Shown here piece by piece: positions 24,940 through 37,691 of a stretch of DNA of 64,000 bases. Position numbers and translations under genes: made by a program. Location: the NCBI RefSeq assembly GCF_016595505.1, contig NZ_JAENIL010000028.1:36495-100494 (forward strand), written 5' to 3'. Each line of letters starts with the position of its first letter. Position 1 is the first letter of the stretch. Below the pieces are notes generated by a model. The model searched no databases and was not told where the DNA came from. It saw nothing but the letters and a program-made list of their open reading frames with translations. The stretch is from Pelagicoccus mobilis (lineage in GTDB: Bacteria; Verrucomicrobiota; Verrucomicrobiia; Opitutales; Opitutaceae).

Positions 24940-25533
24940 ATGAAACTCGGATTCCTTGCCTCCCACGGCGGCTCAAACATGCAAGCCATCCTCGACGCCT
25001 GCGCCAGCGGCCAGATCGCCGCCACCCCAGCCCTCCTCGTCTGCAACAACCCCGGAGCCACCGCCATCGAACGAGCTCAAAACGCAGGCATGCCCTCCCG
25101 CGTCCTCAACGGCAAGACCCACCCCGAATTCGCAGAGCTCGACCAAGCCATCTTTCAAGCCCTCCAACAAGCAGGCGTAGAACTCGTAATTCTAGCTGGA
25201 TACATGAAGAAGATCGGCCCGGCCGTCCTTTCCGGCTACCGCAACCGAATCCTCAATATCCATCCCGCCCTTCTTCCCAAATTCGGCGGCAAAGGCATGT
25301 ACGGCATGCACGTCCACCGAGCAGTGCTCGAAGCGCGCGAAAGCGAGAGCGGCGCCACCGTCCACCTCATCGATCAAGTCTACGACGAAGGCCCCATTCT
25401 CCAACAAGCCAGCGTTCCCGTCCTTGCCGACGACACACCCGAAACCCTCCAAGCTCGAGTCCTTGAGCAAGAGCACAAGCTCTACCCCGACACCATCGCC
25501 AAAGTCGTCACCGGAGAAATCCCGCTCCCATAA
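24940..25533 (+). CDS. purN: Phosphoribosylglycinamide formyltransferase
   Basis: 197 residues, normal PurN length (around 190-215). It transfers a formyl group from 10-formyl-THF to GAR in purine synthesis. Motifs: LGFLASHGGSNMQAILDAC at the N-terminus (GAR phosphate loop), LVILAGYMKKIGP, the catalytic Asn/His stretch LNIHPALLPKFGGKGMYG, and GATVHLIDQVYDEGPIL with the catalytic Asp. No other pur gene nearby. A GC hairpin follows the stop. Confidence 0.96.
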   Translation: MKLGFLASHGGSNMQAILDACASGQIAATPALLVCNNPGATAIERAQNAGMPSRVLNGKTHPEFAELDQAIFQALQQAGVELVILAGYMKKIGPAVLSGYRNRILNIHPALLPKFGGKGMYGMHVHRAVLEARESESGATVHLIDQVYDEGPILQQASVPVLADDTPETLQARVLEQEHKLYPDTIAKVVTGEIPLP

Positions 25534-25556
25534 AAAGACCCGCCAAAAACGGCGGG
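25532..25556 (-). terminator. Terminator of hflC (minus strand), REP-like in shape
   Basis: Stem CCCGCC/GGCGGG with a 6-base loop; read on the minus strand it is followed by TCTTTTT. On the minus strand the stem is preceded by TGTAG, so it may be a decayed REP-like element acting as terminator for the hfl genes. On the plus strand the tail is not T-rich. Confidence 0.65.
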
Positions 25557-25585
25557 CCTACAAATTACGCGTAACTGACTAGCAA

Positions 25586-26545
25586 CTACCTCAGATCGAT
25601 GTCCTTCAAGTATTTGAAGAGCTCGCTATCCGTTGTCAGGATCAGAGTCGTATCACCTTGCAACACCGACTCGTAGGCTTCGAGCGACTTGATAAACTCG
25701 TAGAACTCGATCGCAGCTGACGACTGGTTGTAAGCATTCGCATAGATCTCCGTGGCTTTCGCATCGGCATCACCGCGGATCTGCAAGACCTGACGGTACG
25801 CTTCAGACTCAATCTCCTGCAAGTCACGACCACGCTTACCATTGATCTTCGCCGCTTCACCCGCACCCTCGGAACGGAACCGTTCCGCAATCTGCTGACG
25901 CTCGGAGATCATACGCTGGAAAATGCTTCGCTGTACCGTATCACGATAGTTAACACGCTTAAAACGAATATCCAGTAACTCGATACCAAGTTCGGTCAGC
26001 TCCTTCGCAGCCGACTCAAAGATCTCCTGCTCAACCGCAACACGGCCCTTTTCGATATCCGGCAAGGTTCCGATACGACTCGAAGCCCCCTCCAAGCTAT
26101 CATCGACCTGCGGTACGCGACCTTGCGTCGAACGGATCACCTCTACCAGAGCGTTATTCGCAATCGCGTCCTTGGTCGCAGATCCAAGGATTCCGTCCAA
26201 TCGAGACTGAGCGCTACGCTCATCACGCAAACGCAGGAAGAACTGCTTCGGATCAGCGATCCTCCAACGACCAAACGTATCCACCTCGATATAGGTCTTA
26301 TCCTTGGTCGTCATTTCCGTCGCACGACCATCCCAATCCAGTATTCGCTTTTCGATTACATTAGGCGTCTGCACAAACGGAATCTTGAAATGCAGTCCCG
26401 CTTCCGTCACAGGATCTCCGACCACTTGACCGAATTGGGTGATGATCACCTGCTCGGTCTCTTTAACCGTATAAACGGAATTATATCCAACCGCGAGGGC
26501 TACGAGAAGGATCAATATCGCAAAAAATTGAGCTATCTGTTTCAT
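25586..26545 (-). CDS. hflC: FtsH protease modulator HflC
   Basis: 319 residues. N-terminal membrane anchor (AILILLVALAVGYNSVYTV, about 9-27), then the SPFH/band-7 domain: ETEQVIITQFGQVVGDPVTEAGLHF, RRVNYRDTVQRSIFQRMISE and ERFRSEGAGEAAKINGKRGRDL. Forms the periplasmic HflKC cage that surrounds FtsH in the inner membrane. A good GGAGAA site precedes the ATG. It lies 22 bp downstream of hflK. Confidence 0.95.
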   Translation of the reverse strand: MKQIAQFFAILILLVALAVGYNSVYTVKETEQVIITQFGQVVGDPVTEAGLHFKIPFVQTPNVIEKRILDWDGRATEMTTKDKTYIEVDTFGRWRIADPKQFFLRLRDERSAQSRLDGILGSATKDAIANNALVEVIRSTQGRVPQVDDSLEGASSRIGTLPDIEKGRVAVEQEIFESAAKELTELGIELLDIRFKRVNYRDTVQRSIFQRMISERQQIAERFRSEGAGEAAKINGKRGRDLQEIESEAYRQVLQIRGDADAKATEIYANAYNQSSAAIEFYEFIKSLEAYESVLQGDTTLILTTDSELFKYLKDIDLR

Positions 26546-26567
26546 CTGCTTATTCTCCTTATCGAAA

Positions 26568-27551
26568 TTACTGGTTCTGGTTCAGCTGCAACAATGGCAG
26601 CACCGAGCTAGCGTCGCTATCGAGCACGATCTTCTTGTCGATCCCCGACACGACTTTCTGCATTGTCTCCAGATAGATACGGCGTTTCGTCACCTCCGGA
26701 GCCTTCACATACTCCACGAGCATCGCCTCAAAACGAGCCACATCACCTTCCGCTTCATTCACGCGCTTAAGAGCATAACCTTCCGCTTCCTGGATCGATT
26801 GGTTCGCAAGACCACGAGCTCGCGGGATCACCTTGTTGTATTCACCATTCGCGACATTGATCAGGTTTTCACGCTCCTGCTGTGCCTGGTTCACTTCATT
26901 GAAGGACGGGCGGACCTGATCCGGCGGGTTCACGTTCTGCAACTCCACCAAATCGATACGGAGCCCGAGCTCGTACTTATCCACCAAGTTCTGCATCATT
27001 TCCAAAGCCACGATCGAAATTTCCTGACGCCCAATCGTGATCACCTCGTCAACCGTGCGGTCACCCACGACAGTACGCATCACCGACTCGGAAATGTCCC
27101 GCAAGGTATCTTCCGGATCGCGCACCTTGAATAGAAACTGCTTCGGGTCCTCGATTCTGTATTGAAGATTCCACTCCACTGACGCGGCATTCAAATCGCC
27201 CGTTACCATGCTACGTTCCGCAGATTGCTCGGAACGGCTCCGAGCGTACTGACTCGGATTCGTCGCGCCCGAAGAACCAAAACCGAACTCCTGCTTGAGC
27301 TGACGCTGAACCGGCACCACCAATACAGAATCCACGCCAAAAGGCAGCTTAAACTGCAGTCCCGGATCCTTCGTCTCGAGATACTCGCCGAAGCGCAACA
27401 CCACTCCCTGCGACTCCGCAGGAACAGTGTAGACACTCGAAAAACCGGCCCACACTAGGAGCGCCAAAATCACGACTCCGAAGATTCCTCCGAACTGGCC
27501 CTTCATATTCTTAAAGCCATCCGGAACATTGATTTCTATTCTTTCCGCCAT
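26568..27551 (-). CDS. hflK: FtsH protease modulator HflK
   Basis: 327 residues from the ATG at 27551; an in-frame TTG at 27587 is rejected because the sequence between is not family-like. Anchor about 20-38 (GVVILALLVWAGFSSVYTV) and a band-7 domain: SQGVVLRFGEYLETKDPGLQ, VPVQRQLKQEFGF, NAASVEWNLQYRIEDPKQFL and VNPPDQVRPSFNEVNQAQQE. Partner of hflC, 22 bp apart. It lacks the usual long Gly-rich N-terminal tail of E. coli HflK. The big protease gene lies 77 bp upstream, also on the minus strand. Confidence 0.95.
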   Translation of the reverse strand: MAERIEINVPDGFKNMKGQFGGIFGVVILALLVWAGFSSVYTVPAESQGVVLRFGEYLETKDPGLQFKLPFGVDSVLVVPVQRQLKQEFGFGSSGATNPSQYARSRSEQSAERSMVTGDLNAASVEWNLQYRIEDPKQFLFKVRDPEDTLRDISESVMRTVVGDRTVDEVITIGRQEISIVALEMMQNLVDKYELGLRIDLVELQNVNPPDQVRPSFNEVNQAQQERENLINVANGEYNKVIPRARGLANQSIQEAEGYALKRVNEAEGDVARFEAMLVEYVKAPEVTKRRIYLETMQKVVSGIDKKIVLDSDASSVLPLLQLNQNQ

Positions 27552-27628
27552 ATCCTTGCATACTCTAGGCGGGCATAGACGTGGCAACGAATTTCCGGAG
27601 AAACCGTCAGAATATTCGACCCGCTCAG

Positions 27629-30600
27629 CTAGTCCACCAAGTCGAAATACACAGCCACCCTCACGAACAAAGAGCTGCCGCGATCTTCATCATCGATCGG
27701 AGACAGCAAGACAGAGCTTTCATCCCCGCCTTCTCCAAGCAGCAACACGGATTCCATCGGATACCACACCTCCAAATCCTCGCTAATCTCCAACCCGACG
27801 CGCGCATCACGCGCCGCTAAATTGAGATCAAAATCAAGCAACGCCTGCAACGAACCATCATCTTCGATAATCTTTGGACTAGGGTAATCATCGATAGAAG
27901 TCGGATCCAAGCGAAGCAAATACTCGACCCCGTTCGCCACACCATCTCCATCAGCATCAGCCTCTCTTCTCCTGCCTTCCTCTGGAACTTCACTCCCCGC
28001 AAACGCGTCCTCAACCCAACTGCCATATCCGTTCGTTGCATCTTCAGAAAACCTGAAGTTGTCCACCCACGCCTGTCCCCCCGGAAACGCGTCGCCTCCA
28101 AAGCTCGTCAAGCTCACGCGAAACGGATACACCGCCTCCTCGGGAAGCTCCAAGCTAAAGGACCTCCACCGATCGCCGGAATATACGCCCCCCACTAACG
28201 TGTCATAGATATAACAATACAGCTTCTCCTCGTTCCTTGATGCAGCCAGACGCCAATCGAACTTGAACACCCCCGGACCTTTCACCTGAAAATATAAATC
28301 CGAACTCTCACCTCTTGATACACCTTCCACCGCTAGGAGCGGACCCGAATTCGCCAATCCCTCTTCCTCTCGGCTCCAAAGCGTCTCGCCCTCCAAAGAG
28401 AAAGCGCCCCGACGAACCACTTCAGCTCCATACCCCTCTTCCATCAGACCAAGCTCATTCTCTCGCGTAAACACTTCACCATGCGAGTTCCAGGCTCGCA
28501 AACGATACTTCCCCCGATTGGAGAATGAAGATTTTAGCTGGAGGCTAGGCTGATTCGCCCCAGCCAAAGCCACCTCGTCACGGTACCATTGATAACTCAA
28601 CCCCGTGCCAGATACGCGTGGTTCCAACAATACATCCAATCCGTACAAGGCCACAACATCCGCCAAATCGTCATAAACAACTGGATACCGAACGAGCTCA
28701 AAGTCATCGAGCAAGACCTCCATCGATCCACCCAACTCCGTGTCCCCCATTAAAACCGAAAAGACCAGACTCTTTAGCGGAGCCTCCGCATCGATTGGCA
28801 CAACAACCTCTTGCCAATCGGTATTCTCAAAAAACTTGAACACCTTCCCCTTAGGTTGCGTTACCTCAACATAGGATCGCTCAGCTTGTCCCTCGATTTT
28901 TATTCGAAAACGCAACGCGGACGCCGATCCCGCCGCCCCATCAAGATCAAGCCAGAGACTGCTCAAACCAGACGCCCGATCCGCTTCAAACGCCAAGGCC
29001 TCTCCACCATCCCAGCCAGCCCCCGCTTGAGGAATCCACAAATCCATCCCACTTGAAAAACGTCCGAAGTCCACTCCCACCGCTTCATAAAACCCTTGAA
29101 TAACTTCCACTCGGGCCAACTCCGACCGAGCAGTACCACCAGATGGAACTGTCGCTTCACAATAATAAAAACCGTCATCCACCTCAACAAGTGATTCAAT
29201 TCTGAATACAGACTCACCTGCACCTGAAACCGGAGTACCATCCTCTCGATACCACTGAAAGCTAACGCCTCCCTCCTCAAAGAGCTCAACAGATAGCTCC
29301 ACCGCCTCGCCCTCCAGGGCACGCACATTAGACGGATGCCGGACAAATACGGGATCAGAGGTCACATAAGCTCCACTCAAAACACCAAATTGAGACCGCC
29401 CCAAGAAATCTTCGGCAGCAAGGAAGTCTAGCGATAGCAGATGCTCTCCCTCGTCCAACGCGATATGGAATCGAGCGTACTCGAGCTCATCGAACTCTCC
29501 ACTCCGCGTCACGACCCCATCCACAGCTGCCCCGTCAACCGCAATTTCCAGACTCGGACAACAGACAGACGAACGCATCGCCACACTCAACACCAGAACC
29601 CCAGGCCCCGAAGCCGTCCCCTCCAGCCTACGACTCTCACCTCCAATAGCCGGGCGACTACGCAACTGAAAAGCATCACCCTCGCGCTTCCAGACCTCCC
29701 AATCACTGTCTTTATCAAGATCGAACAACACCGTTCCCTCGCCAAAAATACCTGAAGCATCCTCCAAATAATCCACCTCCGCCACTTCACTCACCGCCTT
29801 GCCATGAGCATTCTCAACCTCGACCCAATAGCGGCCCACTAGCTCTAGACCGTTCCCATTTGGTGAATACACATTCGACTCCGCTCCCCCAACAAGAATC
29901 TCGTCCTTGAACCACTGAAAGCTGACAGGCTCCTCTCCAAACGCATCGACAGCCAGGCTCAACGACTCCCCCTCAAGCAGAACCCTCGACTCAGGCTGCG
30001 AATAGAGCACCGGCGTCTGAGACAATTCCACCTGATCCAACCAAATTCTGCATCCCAGCTCATTGCGGATCCTAAACTCCAACGAGTGACTCCCCTCCGG
30101 AATCTTCACAAACACCCGACGCCAATCCGACTCATCCCTCAGCTCCACCTGTAGTTCGTCATCCAAATACAGAGACACTCCAGAAAACCCAGTCGCCCCA
30201 GCCTGTTTCCAATACACGCTGAAGTTCGCCGGCCCCACCACCTCAGTCTTCATTCCATGAAACTGAGGCAACAAGCTATTAACCGGCGACGTCTGCAACG
30301 CGTCCTCGCCGTCAAAGCTCACATCGCCTTGGGAGAACAAATAATGAGCGCCCGACAAATCCCACTCCGAGCCCGGAAATTCCAACGCCTCCGCTAGATC
30401 GCCCACCACCACGACATCCGCCCATTCGCTCCACGTTTGTCCCTGAGCATTCGAAACCAACACTCGATACCCACCGGAATCACCCGCTTCCGCAGCTTTT
30501 TCAAAGACCTGCTCCGTCGCTCCCGCAATCGCCTCCCCATCACTATACCACTGAAACGAATAAGGCTGTCCTCCTTCCGCAACTACAGACAAACGAAACG

Positions 30601-33487
30601 CATCGCCAGATTGCCAGTAGCCGCCAATCGGTTGCTTAACAATCTCCGGCTTCAAAACGAAATCCTCGATCGATAGCACCGCCACCTCCGACTCAACCGG
30701 CTCGTCCGTATGCGCATTGCCAACACGCAAAAAATACTCCCCGGCATCACTCGTATCCAAATTGTCGATAAACAGCCGAGAACCGACTGCTCCGACAAGG
30801 GGCAATCCATTCTTGTACCATTGATACCCGATCGGCAACGCCCCCTCTACCACAGCGCTGAACAGTACCGACTCCCCGCTTCTCCGCGTTTGATCAACTG
30901 GAGACGTCAGAATCGAAACAGGCACCTCCTCAATTCGCACCCTCGCCCGAGCGCTCTCCACCTCTCCATGAGCATTCGAAACCACTACGCGATAGACGCC
31001 ATCGTCCTCCGCCTGCACGCCGAACAACACGAGCAAATCCGATTCCTCCCCCTCAATCGCTTCCCCCTCAAAAAACCATTGATACTCTAGAGACTCCCCC
31101 AACGCCTCCACCCCCAAGGCGTGATGCTCGCCAGGCCCAACGATCGCGCTCTCCGGATTCCGCACAATCACCGGTGCGCTGTCAGCAAGCGATTCAAACA
31201 AAAATCCATCCAAAAACAAAGCGTCCTGCCCCATCGAACGTGAGCCATCCTTTTCATACACCCACTCAAACTCATAGTCGCGCGACTCCCCGAGCTCGAT
31301 CGAAACCCGCTCCCAGTTATCCTCAGTGCTCAACAACTTCTCTTGCACCCCGTCGATCCGAAGCACCCCACGATCCCACAACGGTTCCGACGACAGCCTC
31401 CAATAAAAGCTGACCACCCCCGGACCTTGCACCCGCGTCCGCAACACCGAACGCTCCGAATCCCCAATCGCGCCCGAGCGAATGGAACTCCCTCCAGTAA
31501 CCGAGTCCGAGAAATACGCGCTCCACCCCTCGTCACCCAAACTGAAAAAGTCCCTCCCAACCGCATCGAACGCCTCCGCCAAGCTGGGATCAGGATCCAC
31601 CACACTGACAGAAAACAGAGCCATCGCTACGCCATCCCCGTTTTCGACCTCCACCCGATAGTCGCCGACATCCTCCGTATTCGCATTTTCTATACTGAGA
31701 AAGCTATCTGCCGCCCCATCCAAAAGACTCCCATTTCGAAACCACCGAAACATAACCTCAGCCTCACTCTCCACCTCTACCGCGACGCTTAACGCGTTTC
31801 CTCGATTCACAACGTATTCAGACTCTGGGCGAACCACAAACTCAGGCGGAAAGGGAGCATCCACCAGGTCCAGAGCCTTCCGCGCCGAGACCATTCCTCC
31901 CACACTCACCTTGCTCAGCAACGAATCAAACGGTTTCGATCCATACTTCAGCCGATTCACCGTTTCGCGGAGGGTAGCCTCAGGAAATTCGGCCTGCAAC
32001 AAGGCAGCCACCCCGCTGACATGAGGAGCAGCCATAGACGTTCCGTCGATCGACTTGTACGCATCCTCCTCGCCAAACCAGGTCGACAAAATGGAAACTC
32101 CAGGAGCGGCGACATCCACGCTCCTCAAGCCATAATTGGAAAACACAGCCAACTCCCCATCTCGATCGACTGCGGAAACGGCGATAACATTCCCTAGTTC
32201 ATACCCTCCCGGATAATCGACTTCCTCATCCGTATCCACCCCCGAATTACCTGAAGCAACAACAAACACGACCCCACTTTCTTCTGCCACCGCGATCGCA
32301 TCGAACATAGCCTGCGAATAACTACCCCCACCCCAGCTATTGTTAAGAACCGTTGCTCCCATCGTCACCGCATAGTCAATACACTCGATCGCATCAGACA
32401 AAGCCCCAGAACCCTCGCTCGAAATAAACTTCAACCCCATCAAGCGCGTAGACCACGCAACTCCCACAACCCCTAACCCATTGTCGCCCTCCGCCCCGAT
32501 CGTTCCCGCACAGTGGCTGCCGTGACCGTTGTCATCGAGAGGATCTCCAGAACCATCAACCGCATTGATACCGTACACGTCATCGACATACCCATTCCCA
32601 TCATCATCCAAACCATTGCCGGGCACCTCCGTCTCATTCACCCAAAGATTACCCCGCAAGTCTTGGTGCTCGTAGTTGATCCCGGAGTCGATCACCGCCA
32701 CCACGACCTCCCCCGTACTCGTCCTCACATCCCACGCTTCGGGAGCATCGATGTCCACATCCTCGACTCCTCCTTGTTGTCCGAGATTGTTCAATCCCCA
32801 AAGCGACTCATCCAAATACGAAGCATCATCCGGCGACGCCGAAACATGAACAACGTAGTCAGGCTCCAAATACAAATAGTCCCGGCCTGCCACCATCCCC
32901 AAACCGCCATCCAGAGCCACCGCAAACGCCTCCAAATCAGCACTCGCCAGCTGCAGCTCATACAATCGTCCTCCCATCAACGCTCTCCCCAGCCGAGCGC
33001 CACGCTTCGCCAACTCCTCCTGCACCGTTTGAAAGTCAGCGTCATCCGAAAGCCGCACGATCATCCGATCCGCCGCCATTTCCTCGATCGCCAGCGTCCG
33101 CTCAGTAGCGGTCGACGGATCAATCAAAACCCTCCGCACCACTCGCACCGGGAAGGCCAAATCCTCCACCTCCAGCAACAATTCCCAACGTCCCTCGCCC
33201 ATTCGCGTCCCCGCCACAAAGCGCTGATCCAGCACACGCCCCCTAGCCTCCAATCGACTCTCGACGGCCTTCTCCCTTTCGCCCGAACGCTCCGAAAAGC
33301 CCCGGCCCAAAGCCTCAACGCTTCCCTCTTCGACAAACCGCAGATTCGGAGCCTCCACGCGAGAAGCGACGACCTCGACATTCTCCGAAACCCCGCCCTG
33401 CTGCCTCAAGCCGATGACAACGCAAATCGCTCCCAGCAAAATGCAGCCCGCTATCATCCACCTTGTCTTAAGCCTATTCACCCTCAA
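27629..33487 (-). CDS. Secreted subtilisin-like protease with seven Ig-like domains
   Basis: 1952 residues with an N-terminal signal anchor (about 9-27). The S8 peptidase core has catalytic D267 (VVVAVIDSGINYEHQDL), H322 (DDNGHGSHCAGTIG), N413 (VASGNSG) and S484 (DGTSMAAPHVSG). After residue 560 come alternating modules. Seven Ig-like domains carry the F-x-W-y-x-(N/D/E)G signature (VMFRWFRNGSLL, LEYQWFFEGEAI, IGYQWYKNGLPL, YSFQWYSDGEAI, VSFQWFKDEILV, VSFQWYREDGTP, LSYQWYRDEVAL). Five beta-sandwich (MAM/laminin-like) domains are interspersed. The end has a Verrucomicrobia-type tail (DADGDGVANGVEYLL). Probably attaches to and digests extracellular polymers. Confidence 0.92.
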   Translation of the reverse strand: MRVNRLKTRWMIAGCILLGAICVVIGLRQQGGVSENVEVVASRVEAPNLRFVEEGSVEALGRGFSERSGEREKAVESRLEARGRVLDQRFVAGTRMGEGRWELLLEVEDLAFPVRVVRRVLIDPSTATERTLAIEEMAADRMIVRLSDDADFQTVQEELAKRGARLGRALMGGRLYELQLASADLEAFAVALDGGLGMVAGRDYLYLEPDYVVHVSASPDDASYLDESLWGLNNLGQQGGVEDVDIDAPEAWDVRTSTGEVVVAVIDSGINYEHQDLRGNLWVNETEVPGNGLDDDGNGYVDDVYGINAVDGSGDPLDDNGHGSHCAGTIGAEGDNGLGVVGVAWSTRLMGLKFISSEGSGALSDAIECIDYAVTMGATVLNNSWGGGSYSQAMFDAIAVAEESGVVFVVASGNSGVDTDEEVDYPGGYELGNVIAVSAVDRDGELAVFSNYGLRSVDVAAPGVSILSTWFGEEDAYKSIDGTSMAAPHVSGVAALLQAEFPEATLRETVNRLKYGSKPFDSLLSKVSVGGMVSARKALDLVDAPFPPEFVVRPESEYVVNRGNALSVAVEVESEAEVMFRWFRNGSLLDGAADSFLSIENANTEDVGDYRVEVENGDGVAMALFSVSVVDPDPSLAEAFDAVGRDFFSLGDEGWSAYFSDSVTGGSSIRSGAIGDSERSVLRTRVQGPGVVSFYWRLSSEPLWDRGVLRIDGVQEKLLSTEDNWERVSIELGESRDYEFEWVYEKDGSRSMGQDALFLDGFLFESLADSAPVIVRNPESAIVGPGEHHALGVEALGESLEYQWFFEGEAIEGEESDLLVLFGVQAEDDGVYRVVVSNAHGEVESARARVRIEEVPVSILTSPVDQTRRSGESVLFSAVVEGALPIGYQWYKNGLPLVGAVGSRLFIDNLDTSDAGEYFLRVGNAHTDEPVESEVAVLSIEDFVLKPEIVKQPIGGYWQSGDAFRLSVVAEGGQPYSFQWYSDGEAIAGATEQVFEKAAEAGDSGGYRVLVSNAQGQTWSEWADVVVVGDLAEALEFPGSEWDLSGAHYLFSQGDVSFDGEDALQTSPVNSLLPQFHGMKTEVVGPANFSVYWKQAGATGFSGVSLYLDDELQVELRDESDWRRVFVKIPEGSHSLEFRIRNELGCRIWLDQVELSQTPVLYSQPESRVLLEGESLSLAVDAFGEEPVSFQWFKDEILVGGAESNVYSPNGNGLELVGRYWVEVENAHGKAVSEVAEVDYLEDASGIFGEGTVLFDLDKDSDWEVWKREGDAFQLRSRPAIGGESRRLEGTASGPGVLVLSVAMRSSVCCPSLEIAVDGAAVDGVVTRSGEFDELEYARFHIALDEGEHLLSLDFLAAEDFLGRSQFGVLSGAYVTSDPVFVRHPSNVRALEGEAVELSVELFEEGGVSFQWYREDGTPVSGAGESVFRIESLVEVDDGFYYCEATVPSGGTARSELARVEVIQGFYEAVGVDFGRFSSGMDLWIPQAGAGWDGGEALAFEADRASGLSSLWLDLDGAAGSASALRFRIKIEGQAERSYVEVTQPKGKVFKFFENTDWQEVVVPIDAEAPLKSLVFSVLMGDTELGGSMEVLLDDFELVRYPVVYDDLADVVALYGLDVLLEPRVSGTGLSYQWYRDEVALAGANQPSLQLKSSFSNRGKYRLRAWNSHGEVFTRENELGLMEEGYGAEVVRRGAFSLEGETLWSREEEGLANSGPLLAVEGVSRGESSDLYFQVKGPGVFKFDWRLAASRNEEKLYCYIYDTLVGGVYSGDRWRSFSLELPEEAVYPFRVSLTSFGGDAFPGGQAWVDNFRFSEDATNGYGSWVEDAFAGSEVPEEGRRREADADGDGVANGVEYLLRLDPTSIDDYPSPKIIEDDGSLQALLDFDLNLAARDARVGLEISEDLEVWYPMESVLLLGEGGDESSVLLSPIDDEDRGSSLFVRVAVYFDLVD

Positions 33488-33667
33488 TCAGAAGCCTCGC
33501 ACAGTCTGAACCCCAGCCCTGACGAGTCAACCTCCCCATCGGCACCCGCAACTCCCAATTTATCGAAAACCGATCCAAATGCGACAACTCCCCAGCCTCC
33601 CGACCAAACCCGTATTTATTTGCAACTCGATTGCGGCCCGGTATTCGCATGCTAAATTCTCTGATCC

Positions 33668-36203
<2,536 letters not shown>

Positions 36204-36208
<5 letters not shown>

Positions 36209-36229
36209 CGGCCGTTGTCCCCAACGGCC
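36204..36229 (+). repeat. 26-bp GGTAG-headed REP-like hairpin providing a stop codon
   Basis: GGTAG at 36204-36208, stem GGCCGTT (36210-36216) with AACGGCC (36223-36229), loop GTCCCC. The TAG stop of the U32 gene (36206-36208) is part of the head. Confidence 0.82.
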
Positions 36230-36311
36230 AAGTTCCACAACCAATGCACGTTGAGGACAATGGACTCTATCCCCAAATCTGGCACCCGTCGCCAGCTCGC
36301 TCAACGAGCAA

Positions 36312-37496
36312 TCACATCCCCATCGCCGCCAGAGCCTTGCTCTTTCGCCGATAGGCGCTGGGGGTAACCTTCGTCAGTCGCTTGAACACCACGCTCATGT
36401 ACTCCGGGTGCTCGAAACCGGTCATCTCCGCCACCTGAGCCAGCGAGTATTCGGTCTCCGCTAACATCTGCTTGATGCGCATCACCTGCGCATGCCGGAT
36501 CTCCACCTGCGGCGACTTCCCAACATACTTACGGAATCGCTTCTCCAAAAGACTCCGCGAGATATGGACCGATTTCGCGACTTCTTCGACCGTGATCCCC
36601 TTGCACGCGTTCTCGCGAATGAGATTGAGAGCCTGAGCCACGGATGGATCTTCCACCGCCAAGATACTTGTCGAACGACGGGTAACGACTTCCAAGGGAT
36701 CGACCAAAGTCTCCTCTCGAAACTGGCTGTGGTGCGCCCCTTTCAAGATCCCCTCCAAGGTCGCCCCCGCCACTCGCGAGTACTCCGACACATCCACGGG
36801 AATACTCGAAAGAGACGGCGCGCAGAGCTCACAGCGAGCACTGTCGTTGTTGATTCCCAAAATCGCCACTTCCTCCGGCACACGCAGCTCCGCCTGGTGA
36901 CAGGCATTGATCACGTGCATCGCCCGTAAATCGTTACAGGTCAAAATTGCCACCGGCTTGGGCAGCGTATCCAGCCACTTCGCCATCTCTTCCTCTTCAT
37001 TGTGCTCCCAGCCAGGACGACTCACTCCCGGATAGTTCGTTTCAAACACCTGGCAGCTCTTCCCCGCCAGCGTCAGCGCCTCGATAAACCCATCCCGCCT
37101 TTCGCAAGACCAAAGCTCATTTCCGAAGCCGCAATAGGCGAAATGCCGGAAGCCCTTTTCCGCAAAATGCTCAGCCCCCTTGTGCCCGATAGCGATGTTG
37201 TTTGGGCGTACCTTCGGGCATCCCTTTCGCTTCGTCCCGTCGTCCGACATATCGATGCAAGCGATCCTCCGTTCGCGCGCTTTCACAAACAATTCGTCCG
37301 AACTCTCCTTACAAATGATCCCGTCCCAACCCTGGTCGAGCAGCCACTCCGGATTGTCTGCCCCCCTCGCTTGATCGTCCACAAATACGTGCCATTGTGC
37401 ATTGAAGCGCTTAAATTTAGCTAAGCCATGCAGGATGTTTAAATTCTCCTCAAGCCACCCTCTCAATACCAAGGCTACACGCGGTCTATCGATCAT
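36312..37496 (-). CDS. XylR-type transcriptional regulator (LacI-like sensor plus AraC HTH)
   Basis: 394 residues. A periplasmic-binding-protein-like sugar sensor fills about residues 1-275 (RPRVALVLRGWLEENLNILHG, KEVTFNN absent, ILTCNDLRAMHVINACHQ, PEEVAILGINNDSARCEL, LSSIPVDVSEYSRVAG). The last 105 residues form a double AraC helix-turn-helix (ACKGITVEEVAKSVHISRSL, YSLAQVAEMTGFEHPEYM, VFKRLTKVTPSAYRR). This architecture is known from XylR, which activates pentose genes. Divergent from the mannobiose epimerase gene 195 bp away; I infer control of that cluster in response to a hexose oligosaccharide. Confidence 0.93.
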   Translation of the reverse strand: MIDRPRVALVLRGWLEENLNILHGLAKFKRFNAQWHVFVDDQARGADNPEWLLDQGWDGIICKESSDELFVKARERRIACIDMSDDGTKRKGCPKVRPNNIAIGHKGAEHFAEKGFRHFAYCGFGNELWSCERRDGFIEALTLAGKSCQVFETNYPGVSRPGWEHNEEEEMAKWLDTLPKPVAILTCNDLRAMHVINACHQAELRVPEEVAILGINNDSARCELCAPSLSSIPVDVSEYSRVAGATLEGILKGAHHSQFREETLVDPLEVVTRRSTSILAVEDPSVAQALNLIRENACKGITVEEVAKSVHISRSLLEKRFRKYVGKSPQVEIRHAQVMRIKQMLAETEYSLAQVAEMTGFEHPEYMSVVFKRLTKVTPSAYRRKSKALAAMGM

Positions 37497-37691
37497 ATCT
37501 CAATCAGTTCCTTCAAAAAAGTTCGCCCCTACAATCGCGCAAAATCGGAAATTGAGCAAAGGATTTTTACTCTAAATCTCATTAAATTTTAGAATAATTA
37601 CGGTACACTCTTAACTCAAAATGGCTCTTTGCCTCCCTAAACCTCGCATCCGAGGGATCGTGAAAAGAGGCATTCACACACTCCCAATTTC

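Noticed and set aside
32513..33655. 380-aa plus-strand ORF opposite the protease N-terminus
   Set aside because: Antisense shadow of catalytic-domain sequence.
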